From contig NZ_JAWLCI010000018.1 in assembly GCF_041687215.1 (NCBI RefSeq), positions 1 to 64,000 on the forward strand: a DNA stretch of 64,000 nt, in the 5' to 3' direction. Made by a program: the position numbers and the translations under genes. Within the stretch, counting starts at the first letter, position 1. Every line of letters begins with the position of its first letter. The DNA comes from Mariniphaga sp041687215. Lineage in GTDB: Bacteria; Bacteroidota; Bacteroidia; Bacteroidales; Prolixibacteraceae. Below the pieces are notes generated by a model. That model saw nothing but the letters and a program-made list of their open reading frames with translations, was not told the origin of the DNA and did no database searches. Shown here piece after piece: positions 18,553-27,257 of this stretch.

Positions 18553-20001
18553 ATGAAAAGACTTGGTTTTAAAAATATTGCGGTTTTGTTTGCCCTTGCA
18601 TTTTTAATGCTGCACAGTTGCAGCGAAGCTCCTTTGCCCACGCCCGAACCACCTGAAGAAAACAGGGAGCAGGCTCCGGTTTTGACCCAAAATATAAATG
18701 ATTTCATCAACCTGGTGATGGAGGACATTTACCTTTGGTACAAAGAACTTCCGGACATTGATATCCGGTATGAACTTGATCCCAAAGCGTATTTTGAAAA
18801 ACTGCTTTATACAGAAGACAAATGGTCGTTTATAACCGACGATGTTGAAGCATTGGAAAGCAGTTTCGAAGGAGTGGAAACTACTTTTGGCTATTCGCTG
18901 GCATTCGGGCGTTTTTCAAACACCGGCGATATTTTTGCATTGGTGGAGTTTGTATATCCCAACACTCCGGCTGCCGAAGCAGGAATTAAACGCGGTGACA
19001 TCATTGTTCTGATGAACGGAGATGACATTACCGATGACAATTACACCGACCTGCTATATGCCGGTTCGTTGAATATTTCACTTGGTATTCTTGGTGAGGG
19101 TGGAATTTCTGTAAGTCCGAATTCAATAAACATGACGGCCAGGAAACTCAGTCTGAATCCGGTGCTTATTACCGATATTATTGAACACGAAGGCCATAAA
19201 ATTGGCTATTTGTTTTACGCTCAATATATTTCCAACTTCAATTCGAGCCTCGATAGTGCTTTCCGGTATTTTCAGGAACAACAGATTTCAGATTTGGTGG
19301 TGGACCTGCGCTACAATCCAGGTGGCGGAACCGATGCCGCTCAACATCTTTGCAGTTCTGTTGCACCACTCAGTGTAGTTAACAACCGGTCAACGCTGGT
19401 CACCTTCCAGTGGAACGACAAGTACCAAAGTTACTGGGAATCGCGTAATGTAACCAGCCAGTTGAAAGTAACTTTCAGCAATACCACCAGTGTTAAAATG
19501 GGCCTGGACAAAATGTATGTACTCACCGGCCCGGGGACTGCTTCTGCTTCGGAACTCACCATTACCGGATTAAAACCATATATGAATGTGACCACCATCG
19601 GAGAATCCACTTATGGAAAATACACAGCCTCCATCACTTTCAAGCCTGAAGATTTTCTGAAGGATGAACGTGGCAACGGATACTACGACAGCCCTGCCGA
19701 TTACAAAAATTTCGAAAACTGGGGCGTTCAGCCTATAGTTTTACGCTACGCCAACTCGCAGGGAGTAACCGATTTTAAAGACGGTTTTACACCCGATATT
19801 CCGGTTGAGGATGAACTTTTTGGGGCGTTACCGCTGGGCGACAAACAGGAGCCGCTGCTAAAAGCTGCCATCGAAGAAATTACCGGAACAGAAATTTTAG
19901 CCCTGAAAAAAGCAGAAATTCAGGTTTCTTATTCCATATTCGACCGCGGTTTTTCCAAATTCGATAAGAACAAACAGGAGCTGCTTCTGGAAAATTATTA
20001 A
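18553..20001 (+). CDS. S41 family peptidase with PDZ domain, lipoprotein
   Basis: The 482-residue lipoprotein (lipobox LHSC, Cys about residue 23) has an N-terminal helical region, a PDZ domain (NTPAAEAGIKRGDIIVLMNG) and a C-terminal tail-specific protease domain. The catalytic Ser is in PGTASASEL and the general-base Lys in ESTYGKYT. It probably processes or degrades envelope proteins in the periplasm. The gene ends 1 bp before the convergent GIN-domain gene. Confidence 0.9.
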   Translation: MKRLGFKNIAVLFALAFLMLHSCSEAPLPTPEPPEENREQAPVLTQNINDFINLVMEDIYLWYKELPDIDIRYELDPKAYFEKLLYTEDKWSFITDDVEALESSFEGVETTFGYSLAFGRFSNTGDIFALVEFVYPNTPAAEAGIKRGDIIVLMNGDDITDDNYTDLLYAGSLNISLGILGEGGISVSPNSINMTARKLSLNPVLITDIIEHEGHKIGYLFYAQYISNFNSSLDSAFRYFQEQQISDLVVDLRYNPGGGTDAAQHLCSSVAPLSVVNNRSTLVTFQWNDKYQSYWESRNVTSQLKVTFSNTTSVKMGLDKMYVLTGPGTASASELTITGLKPYMNVTTIGESTYGKYTASITFKPEDFLKDERGNGYYDSPADYKNFENWGVQPIVLRYANSQGVTDFKDGFTPDIPVEDELFGALPLGDKQEPLLKAAIEEITGTEILALKKAEIQVSYSIFDRGFSKFDKNKQELLLENY

Positions 20002-20002
20002 T

Positions 20003-20722
20003 TTATTCACGCTCAACTGAACCCAGGCCTTCAATACTCTGATTGACTTCCGGGTTTCCGCGGTATTTAATTTTTCCGGCGCCTTTAATGGTGGCATCCA
20101 ATGTTTTACCTGCATAAACAACGCCGGTACCAACACCTTCAATTCTGAAAGTTACATCGTCGGCTTTAAGTTCGCCGGCATTTACATGTCCTGCCCCGGC
20201 AAGACGGACGTTGAGCGTTTCCGAAACTCCGCTTAATTCACAAAGCACACCTCCACGGTTATCAATTCCAACATACCCGGCTTTTAACTGAAGGTTAACT
20301 TTTGCGCCGCCTTCAAGCAACATTTCCAAATCATCCAAATCCAGAAATCCGCGGGTTTCGAGTCTTATGCCGCCTAATATGCGTAACCGTTCCAGGTTTT
20401 CAAAAGTAACCAGTAGTGTTACCTTGCTGAAATCGAAAGGTTTGCGATCAACATGCAAATGCAAAAGGTCTCTTTGGTTGGTTACATTCAGGTAGTCAAA
20501 TGCCCTTTCATCTGCCGCCCTGACCTCCAGCGTGCTTTTGTTACCTTGTATTAATTCAACGCCAAATGCCCCTTCCAGAAAAAGTTCGGAGAACTCACCA
20601 ATTTCATAAGTTTTGGTGAAATAATTATTGTTTTGGCTGTTACTTTTAAACGAAAATGACAAGCTGAAAAAAAGCAGCAATAAAAAAGACAAGTTGAAGA
20701 CGTTTGAAGTTTTTTGATTCAT
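20003..20722 (-). CDS. GIN-domain (DUF2807) exported protein
   Basis: The 239-residue protein has a signal peptide and the DUF2807 'putative auto-transporter adhesin, head GIN domain' pattern: a right-handed beta-helix of short strands (SELFLEGAFGVELIQGN, VRAADERAFDYLNV, IDNRGGVLCELSG) closing on GLGSVERE. These are abundant, poorly understood envelope proteins in Bacteroidota. It is convergent with and nearly abuts the S41 protease gene. Confidence 0.85.
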   Translation of the reverse strand: MNQKTSNVFNLSFLLLLFFSLSFSFKSNSQNNNYFTKTYEIGEFSELFLEGAFGVELIQGNKSTLEVRAADERAFDYLNVTNQRDLLHLHVDRKPFDFSKVTLLVTFENLERLRILGGIRLETRGFLDLDDLEMLLEGGAKVNLQLKAGYVGIDNRGGVLCELSGVSETLNVRLAGAGHVNAGELKADDVTFRIEGVGTGVVYAGKTLDATIKGAGKIKYRGNPEVNQSIEGLGSVERE

Positions 20723-20757
20723 TTTTTTCTGACTTTTAGCTGAATATTGTTTGGAAA

Positions 20758-20765
20758 CAAATTTA
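20758..20765 (-). promoter_or_regulatory. Candidate -7 promoter box for the GIN-domain gene
   Basis: On the minus strand this reads TAAATTTG (TAnnTTTG), with a TTTG at 20778-20781 as a possible upstream element, though at short spacing. It lies 35 nt before the ATG. Confidence 0.4.
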
Positions 20766-20836
20766 AGGAGTTCTTGTCAAATCCGGTTTCAATTTTCGAC
20801 AAAAGGCATAGATTTCAGGATAAATACACGGAAAAG

Positions 20837-21424
20837 CTACCTGTTTAATCTTTTAATGTAAATTAAACCGTAAGCAATCAGCAGGTAAAGCATAACTACA
20901 ATAAACTTATCCATTACCGAATATCCGGGCGGAAAAAACAATTGTTTCAATGCATAAACAAGTGATAACAGGCCAAGACCCGCCAACGTGTTAAATGCAA
21001 TGCGCGAAAACATGCGGAACAACCACACCGAAGCGCCAAGCCAGACAACAGTAAAAACCAGAAGCAAAATTCCTTCAGCCTGATTGCCCCTGGTTAAACG
21101 GATTACACCTAAAATGGCCGGCAGCGAGCCTGCAAGAAAAAGTCCCCGCGAAATGCTTCTTCTGATTTTATTTCTGATTTTTTCATTCTCAATTTCGGGA
21201 AAAAGCTGCCTTCTTAATTTTTTTTCCCTGAATTCCGGCCCAAGTAAATCCTCTTCCGAATGAATGATGCCTCTTTCCATAGCTTCGTGAATGGCTTGCT
21301 TAGCTGCAGCCTCCTGGTATAATTTCCTTTTTTTGAGCACTTCAATTAATTGTTCGTTGTTTAATTCTGCCATTGTTTCTCTAAAATCTGTCTTTTGTTC
21401 AGTTGAATTTGAATTTAAAGGCAT
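20837..21424 (-). CDS. Hypothetical membrane protein with cytoplasmic helical N-terminus
   Basis: The 195-residue protein begins with a charged, helical region (about residues 1-95, including NNEQLIEVLKKRKLYQEAAA), then four probable transmembrane segments (about 98-115, 118-135, 143-160 and 170-188). The N-terminal part resembles a short degradation-signal or scaffold helix repeat seen in other Bacteroidota membrane proteins, but I cannot name a family. It is divergent from the alcohol dehydrogenase gene. Confidence 0.65.
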   Translation of the reverse strand: MPLNSNSTEQKTDFRETMAELNNEQLIEVLKKRKLYQEAAAKQAIHEAMERGIIHSEEDLLGPEFREKKLRRQLFPEIENEKIRNKIRRSISRGLFLAGSLPAILGVIRLTRGNQAEGILLLVFTVVWLGASVWLFRMFSRIAFNTLAGLGLLSLVYALKQLFFPPGYSVMDKFIVVMLYLLIAYGLIYIKRLNR

Positions 21425-21506
21425 TTTCCAATATTTTTACAATTTCAAACAAATAAAAAAGAAATTTGTCTTATTGGTAGAATTGAAACCATTAAAAAGT
21501 TATAAT

Positions 21507-22667
21507 ATGAATAATTTCGAATACAAAAACACGGTAAAAATTATTTTCGGGAAAGGTACCATTCCAAAGGTTGCCGGTGAAATACCAAAAGATGCCAAAG
21601 TTTTAATGATCTACGGAGGTGGAAGCATCAAACGAAACGGAGTTTACGACCAGGTAAAAAAAGCGCTGAAGAATTTTGAATTGTATGAATTTGGCGGAAT
21701 TGAAGCCAACCCGCATTACGAAACCTGTATGAAAGCCATAGATGTGGTAAAAGAAAACAACATCGGTTTTTTGCTGGCTGTTGGCGGAGGTTCGGTTGTT
21801 GATGCGACAAAATTTATTGCCGCCGGTGCTTTGTACGAAGGAAAGGATCCGTGGAATTTTTTCACCAAACGGTTTATGGTAGAACCCAAAGCCGCCGTTC
21901 CGCTCGGGGCAGTGCTCACTTTACCTGCCACTGGCTCAGAAATGAACTGGACAACAGTAATTTCACGTGTTTCCACCCAGGAAAAATTGGCGTTTGGCCA
22001 TCCGCTCGTTTCACCAAAATTTTCGGTGCTCGACCCCGAGTGTGTATTTTCGTTGCCCGACAGGCAGGTTGCCAATGGCGTTGTTGATGCGTATGCCCAT
22101 GTGCTGGAACAATACCTCACTTATCCGGTAAACTCACCGCTGCAGGACCGGTTTGCTGAAGGCATTCTTCTCACATTAATAGAAGAAGGGCCGAAAGTGC
22201 TGGCCAACCGCACCGATTACGATGCTGCGGCCAATTTTATGTGGAGTGCAACCATGGCGCTAAACGGATTAATTGCATTGGGTGTGCCAACCGACTGGGC
22301 AACCCACATGATTGGCCATGAGCTAACAGCTTTTCACGGCATTGACCATGCACGTACTCTGGCCATTGTTTTCCCCGGAATGATGCACGTTAAGCGCAAA
22401 AACAAAAAGGAAAAAATCCTGCAATACGGCGAAAGAATCTGGGGAATTACGGAAGGAACAGATGACGAACGCATTGACAAAGCCATTGCCAAAACAGTGG
22501 AATTTTTCGAATCGCTGGGTGTGCCGTGCACTTTGCCTGAGTATGATGTTCCGGCCGAAACCATTGGAAAAATTAAGGAACGGTTTAAACAACGCAAAAG
22601 CAAATTGGGAGAAAAACAAGATATTGACTACAAAGAGGTTGAAGAAATTCTGGAAAACAGATTGTAG
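21507..22667 (+). CDS. Iron-containing alcohol dehydrogenase (BDH/YqhD-like)
   Basis: From the ATG at 21507 the product has 386 residues. The frame is open further upstream, but that part is not protein-like. The NAD(P)-binding GGGS loop is in LAVGGGSVVDATKF, and the metal site is formed by Asp and His residues in NGVVDAYAHVLEQY and in IGHELTAFHGIDHARTLA. This is the group III iron-dependent fold of butanol dehydrogenase and YqhD, which reduce aldehydes to alcohols. A MazF fragment sits directly behind it. Confidence 0.93.
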   Translation: MNNFEYKNTVKIIFGKGTIPKVAGEIPKDAKVLMIYGGGSIKRNGVYDQVKKALKNFELYEFGGIEANPHYETCMKAIDVVKENNIGFLLAVGGGSVVDATKFIAAGALYEGKDPWNFFTKRFMVEPKAAVPLGAVLTLPATGSEMNWTTVISRVSTQEKLAFGHPLVSPKFSVLDPECVFSLPDRQVANGVVDAYAHVLEQYLTYPVNSPLQDRFAEGILLTLIEEGPKVLANRTDYDAAANFMWSATMALNGLIALGVPTDWATHMIGHELTAFHGIDHARTLAIVFPGMMHVKRKNKKEKILQYGERIWGITEGTDDERIDKAIAKTVEFFESLGVPCTLPEYDVPAETIGKIKERFKQRKSKLGEKQDIDYKEVEEILENRL

Positions 22668-22671
22668 TTGA

Positions 22672-22800
22672 AAATCTGAAATTTTAATTTTTCATGTTCG
22701 TTCTGTTTCAAAAGAAAGGCTGGTCAGAAAAATTGGAACCATAACTTCCGGACAGTTGGAAAAATTGAAACAGGGATTGAACGATATTTTAAAGTACTGA
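22672..22800 (+). pseudogene. C-terminal remnant of a MazF/PemK-type toxin gene
   Basis: The frame directly after the alcohol dehydrogenase stop has no start codon but encodes HVRSVSKERLVRKIGTITSG and then QLEKLKQGLNDILKY before a TGA at 22798. This closely resembles the C-terminal end of MazF/PemK toxins (a VRTIS-K-RL-KIG strand followed by the final helix). The N-terminal two thirds, including the RNA-binding and catalytic residues, and any antitoxin are missing. Its stop overlaps the convergent aminotransferase gene by 12 bp. It is interpreted as the scar of a lost toxin-antitoxin locus. Confidence 0.7.
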
Positions 22801-23592
22801 TTTAATGTAATCTGCAATAAGCTCGTCATATTTTTTCCGAAGTAGTTGAACCAAATAGTTTTGAGGATCGAATTTCCCTTCACCGATTTGTGAAACAGGC
22901 AAAATTTTGGGCGAGGTTCCGGTGATAAACGCCGCCTGAAAACGGGGCAAGTCTTCCAGTAAAACATCTTTTTCGAAGAATGGAATCCCTGCTTCTTTTG
23001 CCAGCAAAATGGTTTTCTGACGGGTAATGCCAAGCAATACTTCGTTTCCGGGCGGGGTAAACAGAGCATTTTTTTCAACAAAAAATACATTGCTCCGGCT
23101 GCCCTCGGTAATGCGGTTTAAATGATCGACCAGCAGAACTTCGTACAAGTCCTTTTTTTCCATCAGTTTATCGGCCTGCTGCCTCACCGGAGTTTGAAAA
23201 ACTTTTGCATTGGGATTTTCACGCTCCGCTTTTAAAATACCACATCGTACACCGTTTTGGTACCATTTGGGATCAGGATATTTGTGGAGAATAAAAAATG
23301 CTTTCAGATTTTCTTTGCACGAAAGGAGAATATTTCCGGTCAAAACCTTGTTTTCATGGATGAGCTCCAAAATAAAACGGCTAATCTGATCAGAGTTGAA
23401 CCGGATGGTTTTTCCTGCAAGCGATGCAGAATGGTAAAACCGTTCCAGGTGATCCTCCATAAATAGTGGTACTCCATTTTCAACCCGAAGCACTTCATAA
23501 ATTCCTCCTGAATTTTCAAATGCTTTGAATAAAGCGTTGGGCCTCAGTTCTCCGTTAAAAATAAAATACCTGTGCAGCGGAAAGTAAACCAT
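22789..23592 (-). CDS. Class IV aminotransferase (PLP-dependent)
   Basis: The 267-residue protein matches the class IV fold shared by branched-chain and D-amino acid aminotransferases and aminodeoxychorismate lyase. It has FENSGGIYEVLRVENGVPLF near the N-terminus, EDHLERFYHSA, and the late signature NRITEGSRSNVFFV plus GITRQKTILLA. The shortened length and the HxxRF motif fit aminodeoxychorismate lyase-like members, but substrate assignment is uncertain. A divergent promoter region separates it from the next gene, and its 3' end overlaps the MazF remnant. Confidence 0.85.
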   Translation of the reverse strand: MVYFPLHRYFIFNGELRPNALFKAFENSGGIYEVLRVENGVPLFMEDHLERFYHSASLAGKTIRFNSDQISRFILELIHENKVLTGNILLSCKENLKAFFILHKYPDPKWYQNGVRCGILKAERENPNAKVFQTPVRQQADKLMEKKDLYEVLLVDHLNRITEGSRSNVFFVEKNALFTPPGNEVLLGITRQKTILLAKEAGIPFFEKDVLLEDLPRFQAAFITGTSPKILPVSQIGEGKFDPQNYLVQLLRKKYDELIADYIKSVL

Positions 23593-23609
23593 TATTTAAA
23601 ATTTTCAGG

Positions 23610-23617
23610 CAAATGTA
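23610..23617 (-). promoter_or_regulatory. Candidate -7 promoter box for the class IV aminotransferase gene
   Basis: On the minus strand this reads TACATTTG, a perfect TAnnTTTG match, 17 nt before the ATG. Confidence 0.45.
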
Positions 23618-23664
23618 TGGATAATTTTTTCGGTTTCGTTCCTGAATGATAAATCCCAAAATTG

Positions 23665-23672
23665 TAATTTTG
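23665..23672 (+). promoter_or_regulatory. Candidate -7 promoter box for the 204-residue hypothetical gene
   Basis: TAATTTTG matches TAnnTTTG and lies 14 nt before the ATG at 23687. With the opposite box at 23610-23617 it makes a neat divergent promoter pair in 94 bp. Confidence 0.45.
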
Positions 23673-23686
23673 CAAAAAAGCAACCC

Positions 23687-24301
23687 ATGGCTTCTGAATT
23701 TAAATACCCCGATATTCAGCCACCCATTACTTTCAACCCCCACAAACATCATTTTGGCTTTTTAAAACAGCAGATTGAATACTGGAAAAACCTTCCCTGG
23801 CCTGAGGCAGAAAAAGAATTGTTATTTATTGGCACCAACCTCATTGACCTGTATTGCGGAAAACTTTCCATAGATGAAATATGCCGCCAATGCCTGTATT
23901 TTGCTGAAAAAGAAGGATTATCAACTGGTGAAAGATTAAAAAACTGGCTTCTGCCAAAGGAGTTTCGAAAAATAATACTTTCAGATAATTCTGAGTGGGT
24001 AATTAAACAAGGATTGGATCCTGACCGGTTTCTGCACATTCATCCGGCAAAATATTCGCCATTTACAATAAGAGTGCGCGGCTCTACTTTAAAAACGGTG
24101 GTTGCACTAAAAGTTTTAGCAGATGAAAAAAACCAAAATCAAATAAACCTTCAACAGGTTAATCAGGTTCGAAGCGCAAAACTTGGCCTTTCGCCCATAA
24201 AAGCGCTGGAAAAAGGAAAAGGGATAGCCCGAATATGGTCTTTTTTTAATTCGCCAAAACCGAGTTACCTGCATGTAAAGCCTGTGCCACCCTGTTTTTA
24301 A
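23687..24301 (+). CDS. Hypothetical cytoplasmic protein
   Basis: The 204-residue protein has no signal peptide or membrane segment. It is mixed alpha/beta, with a helical middle (SIDEICRQCLYFAEKEG, then LKNWLLPKEF) and a basic C-terminal third. I recognise no family. Its last 56 bp overlap, tail to tail, with the LytTR regulator gene on the other strand. A perfect -7 box precedes the start, which supports a real gene. Confidence 0.7.
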   Translation: MASEFKYPDIQPPITFNPHKHHFGFLKQQIEYWKNLPWPEAEKELLFIGTNLIDLYCGKLSIDEICRQCLYFAEKEGLSTGERLKNWLLPKEFRKIILSDNSEWVIKQGLDPDRFLHIHPAKYSPFTIRVRGSTLKTVVALKVLADEKNQNQINLQQVNQVRSAKLGLSPIKALEKGKGIARIWSFFNSPKPSYLHVKPVPPCF

Positions 24302-24980
24302 AACTTCGGCCAATGGGCAGGCCTTTCCCCTCAATTTCAATGCTTGTAGAAGTAAAAGCTTCAATTTTTCGTAACGAAACAATATACGATTTGTGAATGC
24401 GCATAAAATCGTTGTCCGGAAGTTTTTCTTCCATACTGGTCATGCTTGTTTTTGTAACAATTCGCTTTTCGGGCGTATGAATTTTTACATATTCGCTCAG
24501 GCCTTCAATGTATAAAATATCATTCAGATGCAGCTTCAGCACCTTTTTATTTTCTTTCACATAAATAAATGCTTCATCGTTTTTGTTTACCGGAGAATAA
24601 TTTTCAACCGAACCAAAATTATCGGTTGAAACCTGAAAATATTTATTCACTGCTTTCAGGAACCGCTCAAAAGTGATGGGTTTCAAAAGATAGTCCACTA
24701 CATCCAGTTCGAACCCTTCGAGGGCATATTCACGATAAGCAGTTGTGATAATTACCTGAGGCGGATGTTTCAATGTTTTCAGAAATTCAATTCCGGTAAT
24801 CTGTGGCATCTGAATGTCCATAAACATGAGATCAACTTTGTGGTTGCGCAGTACTTCAAGGGCTTTCATGGCATCGCCGCACTCACCAACAATTTCAAAA
24901 TTGTCCAGCTTTTGAATATGATTACGAATCAATTCGCGTGCAAGAGGCTCATCGTCAACAATAAGGCAATTTGTTTTCAT
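24246..24980 (-). CDS. LytTR-family response regulator
   Basis: The 244-residue protein has an N-terminal receiver domain with the acidic pair D9-D10, phospho-acceptor D55 in MFMDIQMP, the switch Thr in VIITTAYREYA and the Lys in DYLLKPI. A C-terminal LytTR DNA-binding domain follows (IYVKENKKVLKLHLNDILYI, then FMRIHKSYIVSL and GLPIGRSFKNRV). It is the output of the LytS-type kinase genes immediately upstream, with which it probably forms one transcription unit after a 173-bp gap. Confidence 0.93.
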   Translation of the reverse strand: MKTNCLIVDDEPLARELIRNHIQKLDNFEIVGECGDAMKALEVLRNHKVDLMFMDIQMPQITGIEFLKTLKHPPQVIITTAYREYALEGFELDVVDYLLKPITFERFLKAVNKYFQVSTDNFGSVENYSPVNKNDEAFIYVKENKKVLKLHLNDILYIEGLSEYVKIHTPEKRIVTKTSMTSMEEKLPDNDFMRIHKSYIVSLRKIEAFTSTSIEIEGKGLPIGRSFKNRVAQALHAGNSVLAN

Positions 24981-25153
24981 CTCATTTTAATTGTTTAATT
25001 TTTAAAGGTATTCGATGGAACTCGCCATTCCGACGGCCATCGGTTTAAAACTCCTTTATGTATCATGGCTCGTTTCATGGTAATAACTGATTTGTTTTCG
25101 TTGTTTTCTGCTTCAAAAAAATAAGTATCTGTTTTCAGTTTCCGTTACAATCT

Positions 25154-26191
25154 TCAGTAAAAAATCTCCACTTGAAGCATCCGGAAATTTTCTTCGGTTT
25201 CTTCTGTAAACCTGAATTTACCCGGGAAGTAATGCTGTAACATCAAACGCAGCATTTCTGAATCGTGGCTTTCAGGAAATTCTAATTTGTTTTCACTCCA
25301 TAATTCAACAGCAAAATATAATTTTCTGTTTTCAGCTGTAACAAAGACGGTGCATTCGAACAAATCGTTACACTTTTTTCCTGTTTTCATTGCAAATTCC
25401 AATACTGGCAGAAACAAAAAGGGAGGAATTACAAATGGTTTCAGGTTGCCTTTAAGTTTAATTTCGGCTTTCAAATGGTTGCTCATTGCAAGTTTATTTA
25501 AACTTAAAAAACTTTCCATCAAATCTGTTTCAGCTAAAAGAGGCCGCCAGTCTGCATGATTTTCGTTTAAAAATTGATTGAAAAAATTTGAAATCCGGAT
25601 GATAAGTTCCGGAACTTTTTGAGGCGATTTTGAAATGGTATCCTGCAAAACATCCATTAAATGAAGCATTAAACGAGGCTGGTGCTGGTAATAATATATT
25701 TCCATTTCAGCCTCTTCATTCAGGCGCTGTTCAGCATTTTTCATGTTTTGGGTTTCGTGCCAGGCTTTCCCTACTTTTATGGCCAGAAAAACCAAAATAA
25801 TGTAATGGTTGCCAAGTCCTGAAATCAGAATATTTTTCAGATTCAGATAATCCGTACCCAATGCGTAATTCTTCCCAAAGGGTTTAAAAACCAATTCGTT
25901 GGAAACAACAAGTTCGATTACCGAAAAAAGCACCAAAAACACGAAAATACCTGTCGTAAGCAACCCGTAACGGTTTTTGTAAAAAGTAAGAGGAATTAGC
26001 CAGTACGCAATTAAATAGGTATGTACCACAAAAACCGGAAGCGTGATTATATAATACCTGAACCAAAGGCAAAACATTTCTTTGCCAAGCCCCAAACTTT
26101 GCAGCAAGGTAAACGAAATAATCCACGCCAGCCAAAAGCCTGTATGAAGCAGAATTCGTTGTTTACCGATATGATTTGGAACCCATTTCAT
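25154..26191 (-). CDS. Degenerate LytS-type sensor kinase (predicted pseudokinase)
   Basis: The 345-residue protein keeps the layout of its two upstream paralogues: four transmembrane helices in about 140 residues, a linker, the dimerisation helix and an ATPase-like fold. The key positions are gone. Where the paralogues have NPHFLFN, this protein has QPRLMLH, so the phosphorylated His is Arg173. The N-box ENCxKHG is EFAMKTG, and the G-box glycines are absent. The frame is intact, without stops. It overlaps the preceding kinase gene by 29 bp. It is likely a catalytically dead partner or adaptor rather than a decaying gene. Confidence 0.85.
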   Translation of the reverse strand: MKWVPNHIGKQRILLHTGFWLAWIISFTLLQSLGLGKEMFCLWFRYYIITLPVFVVHTYLIAYWLIPLTFYKNRYGLLTTGIFVFLVLFSVIELVVSNELVFKPFGKNYALGTDYLNLKNILISGLGNHYIILVFLAIKVGKAWHETQNMKNAEQRLNEEAEMEIYYYQHQPRLMLHLMDVLQDTISKSPQKVPELIIRISNFFNQFLNENHADWRPLLAETDLMESFLSLNKLAMSNHLKAEIKLKGNLKPFVIPPFLFLPVLEFAMKTGKKCNDLFECTVFVTAENRKLYFAVELWSENKLEFPESHDSEMLRLMLQHYFPGKFRFTEETEENFRMLQVEIFY

Positions 26192-27257
26192 TTAATTCTT
26201 TTTTTAATTGTAGCAGAATGGAGAATTCTTTTTCCCTGTCATCAATCTGAATGGAATACCCTTTTGAAGGATAAAGAATGGCCAGCCTGTTTTTCAGATT
26301 TTGCAAACCGTTTCCAATATTTCTTTCGCCTTTGAATATTCTACCATTATTTGGTTTGCTGTTGGCAGCCTTAATCCACAAATTTTCAGGGTGCGACTCA
26401 ATGGAGATAAACAGCCAGGGTGCACCCATGTCGGGGCTGCTGCCATGTTTTATACAATTTTCAATAAGAAAAAATAAAACCATCGGGGGTATTTTCCAGG
26501 TTGAAAGCTCTCCCTTTTTTTTGAAATCAACTTTTAGTCTGTTGCCATAGCGAAGTTTTTCAAGAGAAAGATAGTTTTCCGCCAGGTCAACTTCTTCGGT
26601 TAATTGCACAAAATTGTGCCGGCTTTGCTCAACAATGTAACGTAAAATCTGCTGCACCTTTTCGGTAATTTCAGTTGTTTTTTCAGGCTGAAGGAGGGAT
26701 AATGCATATAAATTATTGATGGTATTGAACAAAAAATGAGGATTTAACTGGCTTTGAAGTAAACGTTGCCGGGCTTCGCGATTTTGCACCTCCAGCTTTT
26801 TTCGCTGACTTTCGGTAAAAACATAATCTTTGGTAAATTTCGCAACACAAAACAGTGCAACAATAAAAGTCATGTCTTTTGTATTCACCAGCATAAAACG
26901 CAATCCTTTCATGCTTCCGGGCTGAAAATTTTCCGGAGCAATGGATGCATAAAATATTTCGTCAGATACGGCAAACTTAAGGGCCGAAAGTGCAGTGCCC
27001 ACCAGTAATAAAAGCAACATAAACCAGCCAATTTTATTTTTTAAAAGAAATTCAGGAATAAGAAGAAACAAAACAATGTAGGCATATCCGAAAAAGAAAA
27101 CTGAATTGATTAAAGTAACCATCAGAGATTCCGATAAACTTTTACTTTTATCCTGATAAAATAAAACAAACGTAAACAGCAATACGGTTCCAATAAACAG
27201 AATTATATGCCGTATTATTCTGTATTTTAGTCTGATATCGAAAATATACCTATTCAT
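26163..27257 (-). CDS. LytS/YehU-type sensor histidine kinase
   Basis: The 364-residue protein has four transmembrane helices (about residues 15-33, 48-70, 77-95 and 125-142). The His-kinase domain shows the phosphorylated H174 in LNPHFLFNTINNL, the N-box IENCIKHG and the G-box GNGLQNLKNRL. It should be active. Its start codon abuts the stop of the upstream kinase gene, and its 3' end overlaps the pseudokinase gene by 29 bp. It signals to the LytTR regulator of the same locus (inference from arrangement). Confidence 0.93.
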   Translation of the reverse strand: MNRYIFDIRLKYRIIRHIILFIGTVLLFTFVLFYQDKSKSLSESLMVTLINSVFFFGYAYIVLFLLIPEFLLKNKIGWFMLLLLLVGTALSALKFAVSDEIFYASIAPENFQPGSMKGLRFMLVNTKDMTFIVALFCVAKFTKDYVFTESQRKKLEVQNREARQRLLQSQLNPHFLFNTINNLYALSLLQPEKTTEITEKVQQILRYIVEQSRHNFVQLTEEVDLAENYLSLEKLRYGNRLKVDFKKKGELSTWKIPPMVLFFLIENCIKHGSSPDMGAPWLFISIESHPENLWIKAANSKPNNGRIFKGERNIGNGLQNLKNRLAILYPSKGYSIQIDDREKEFSILLQLKKELNEMGSKSYR

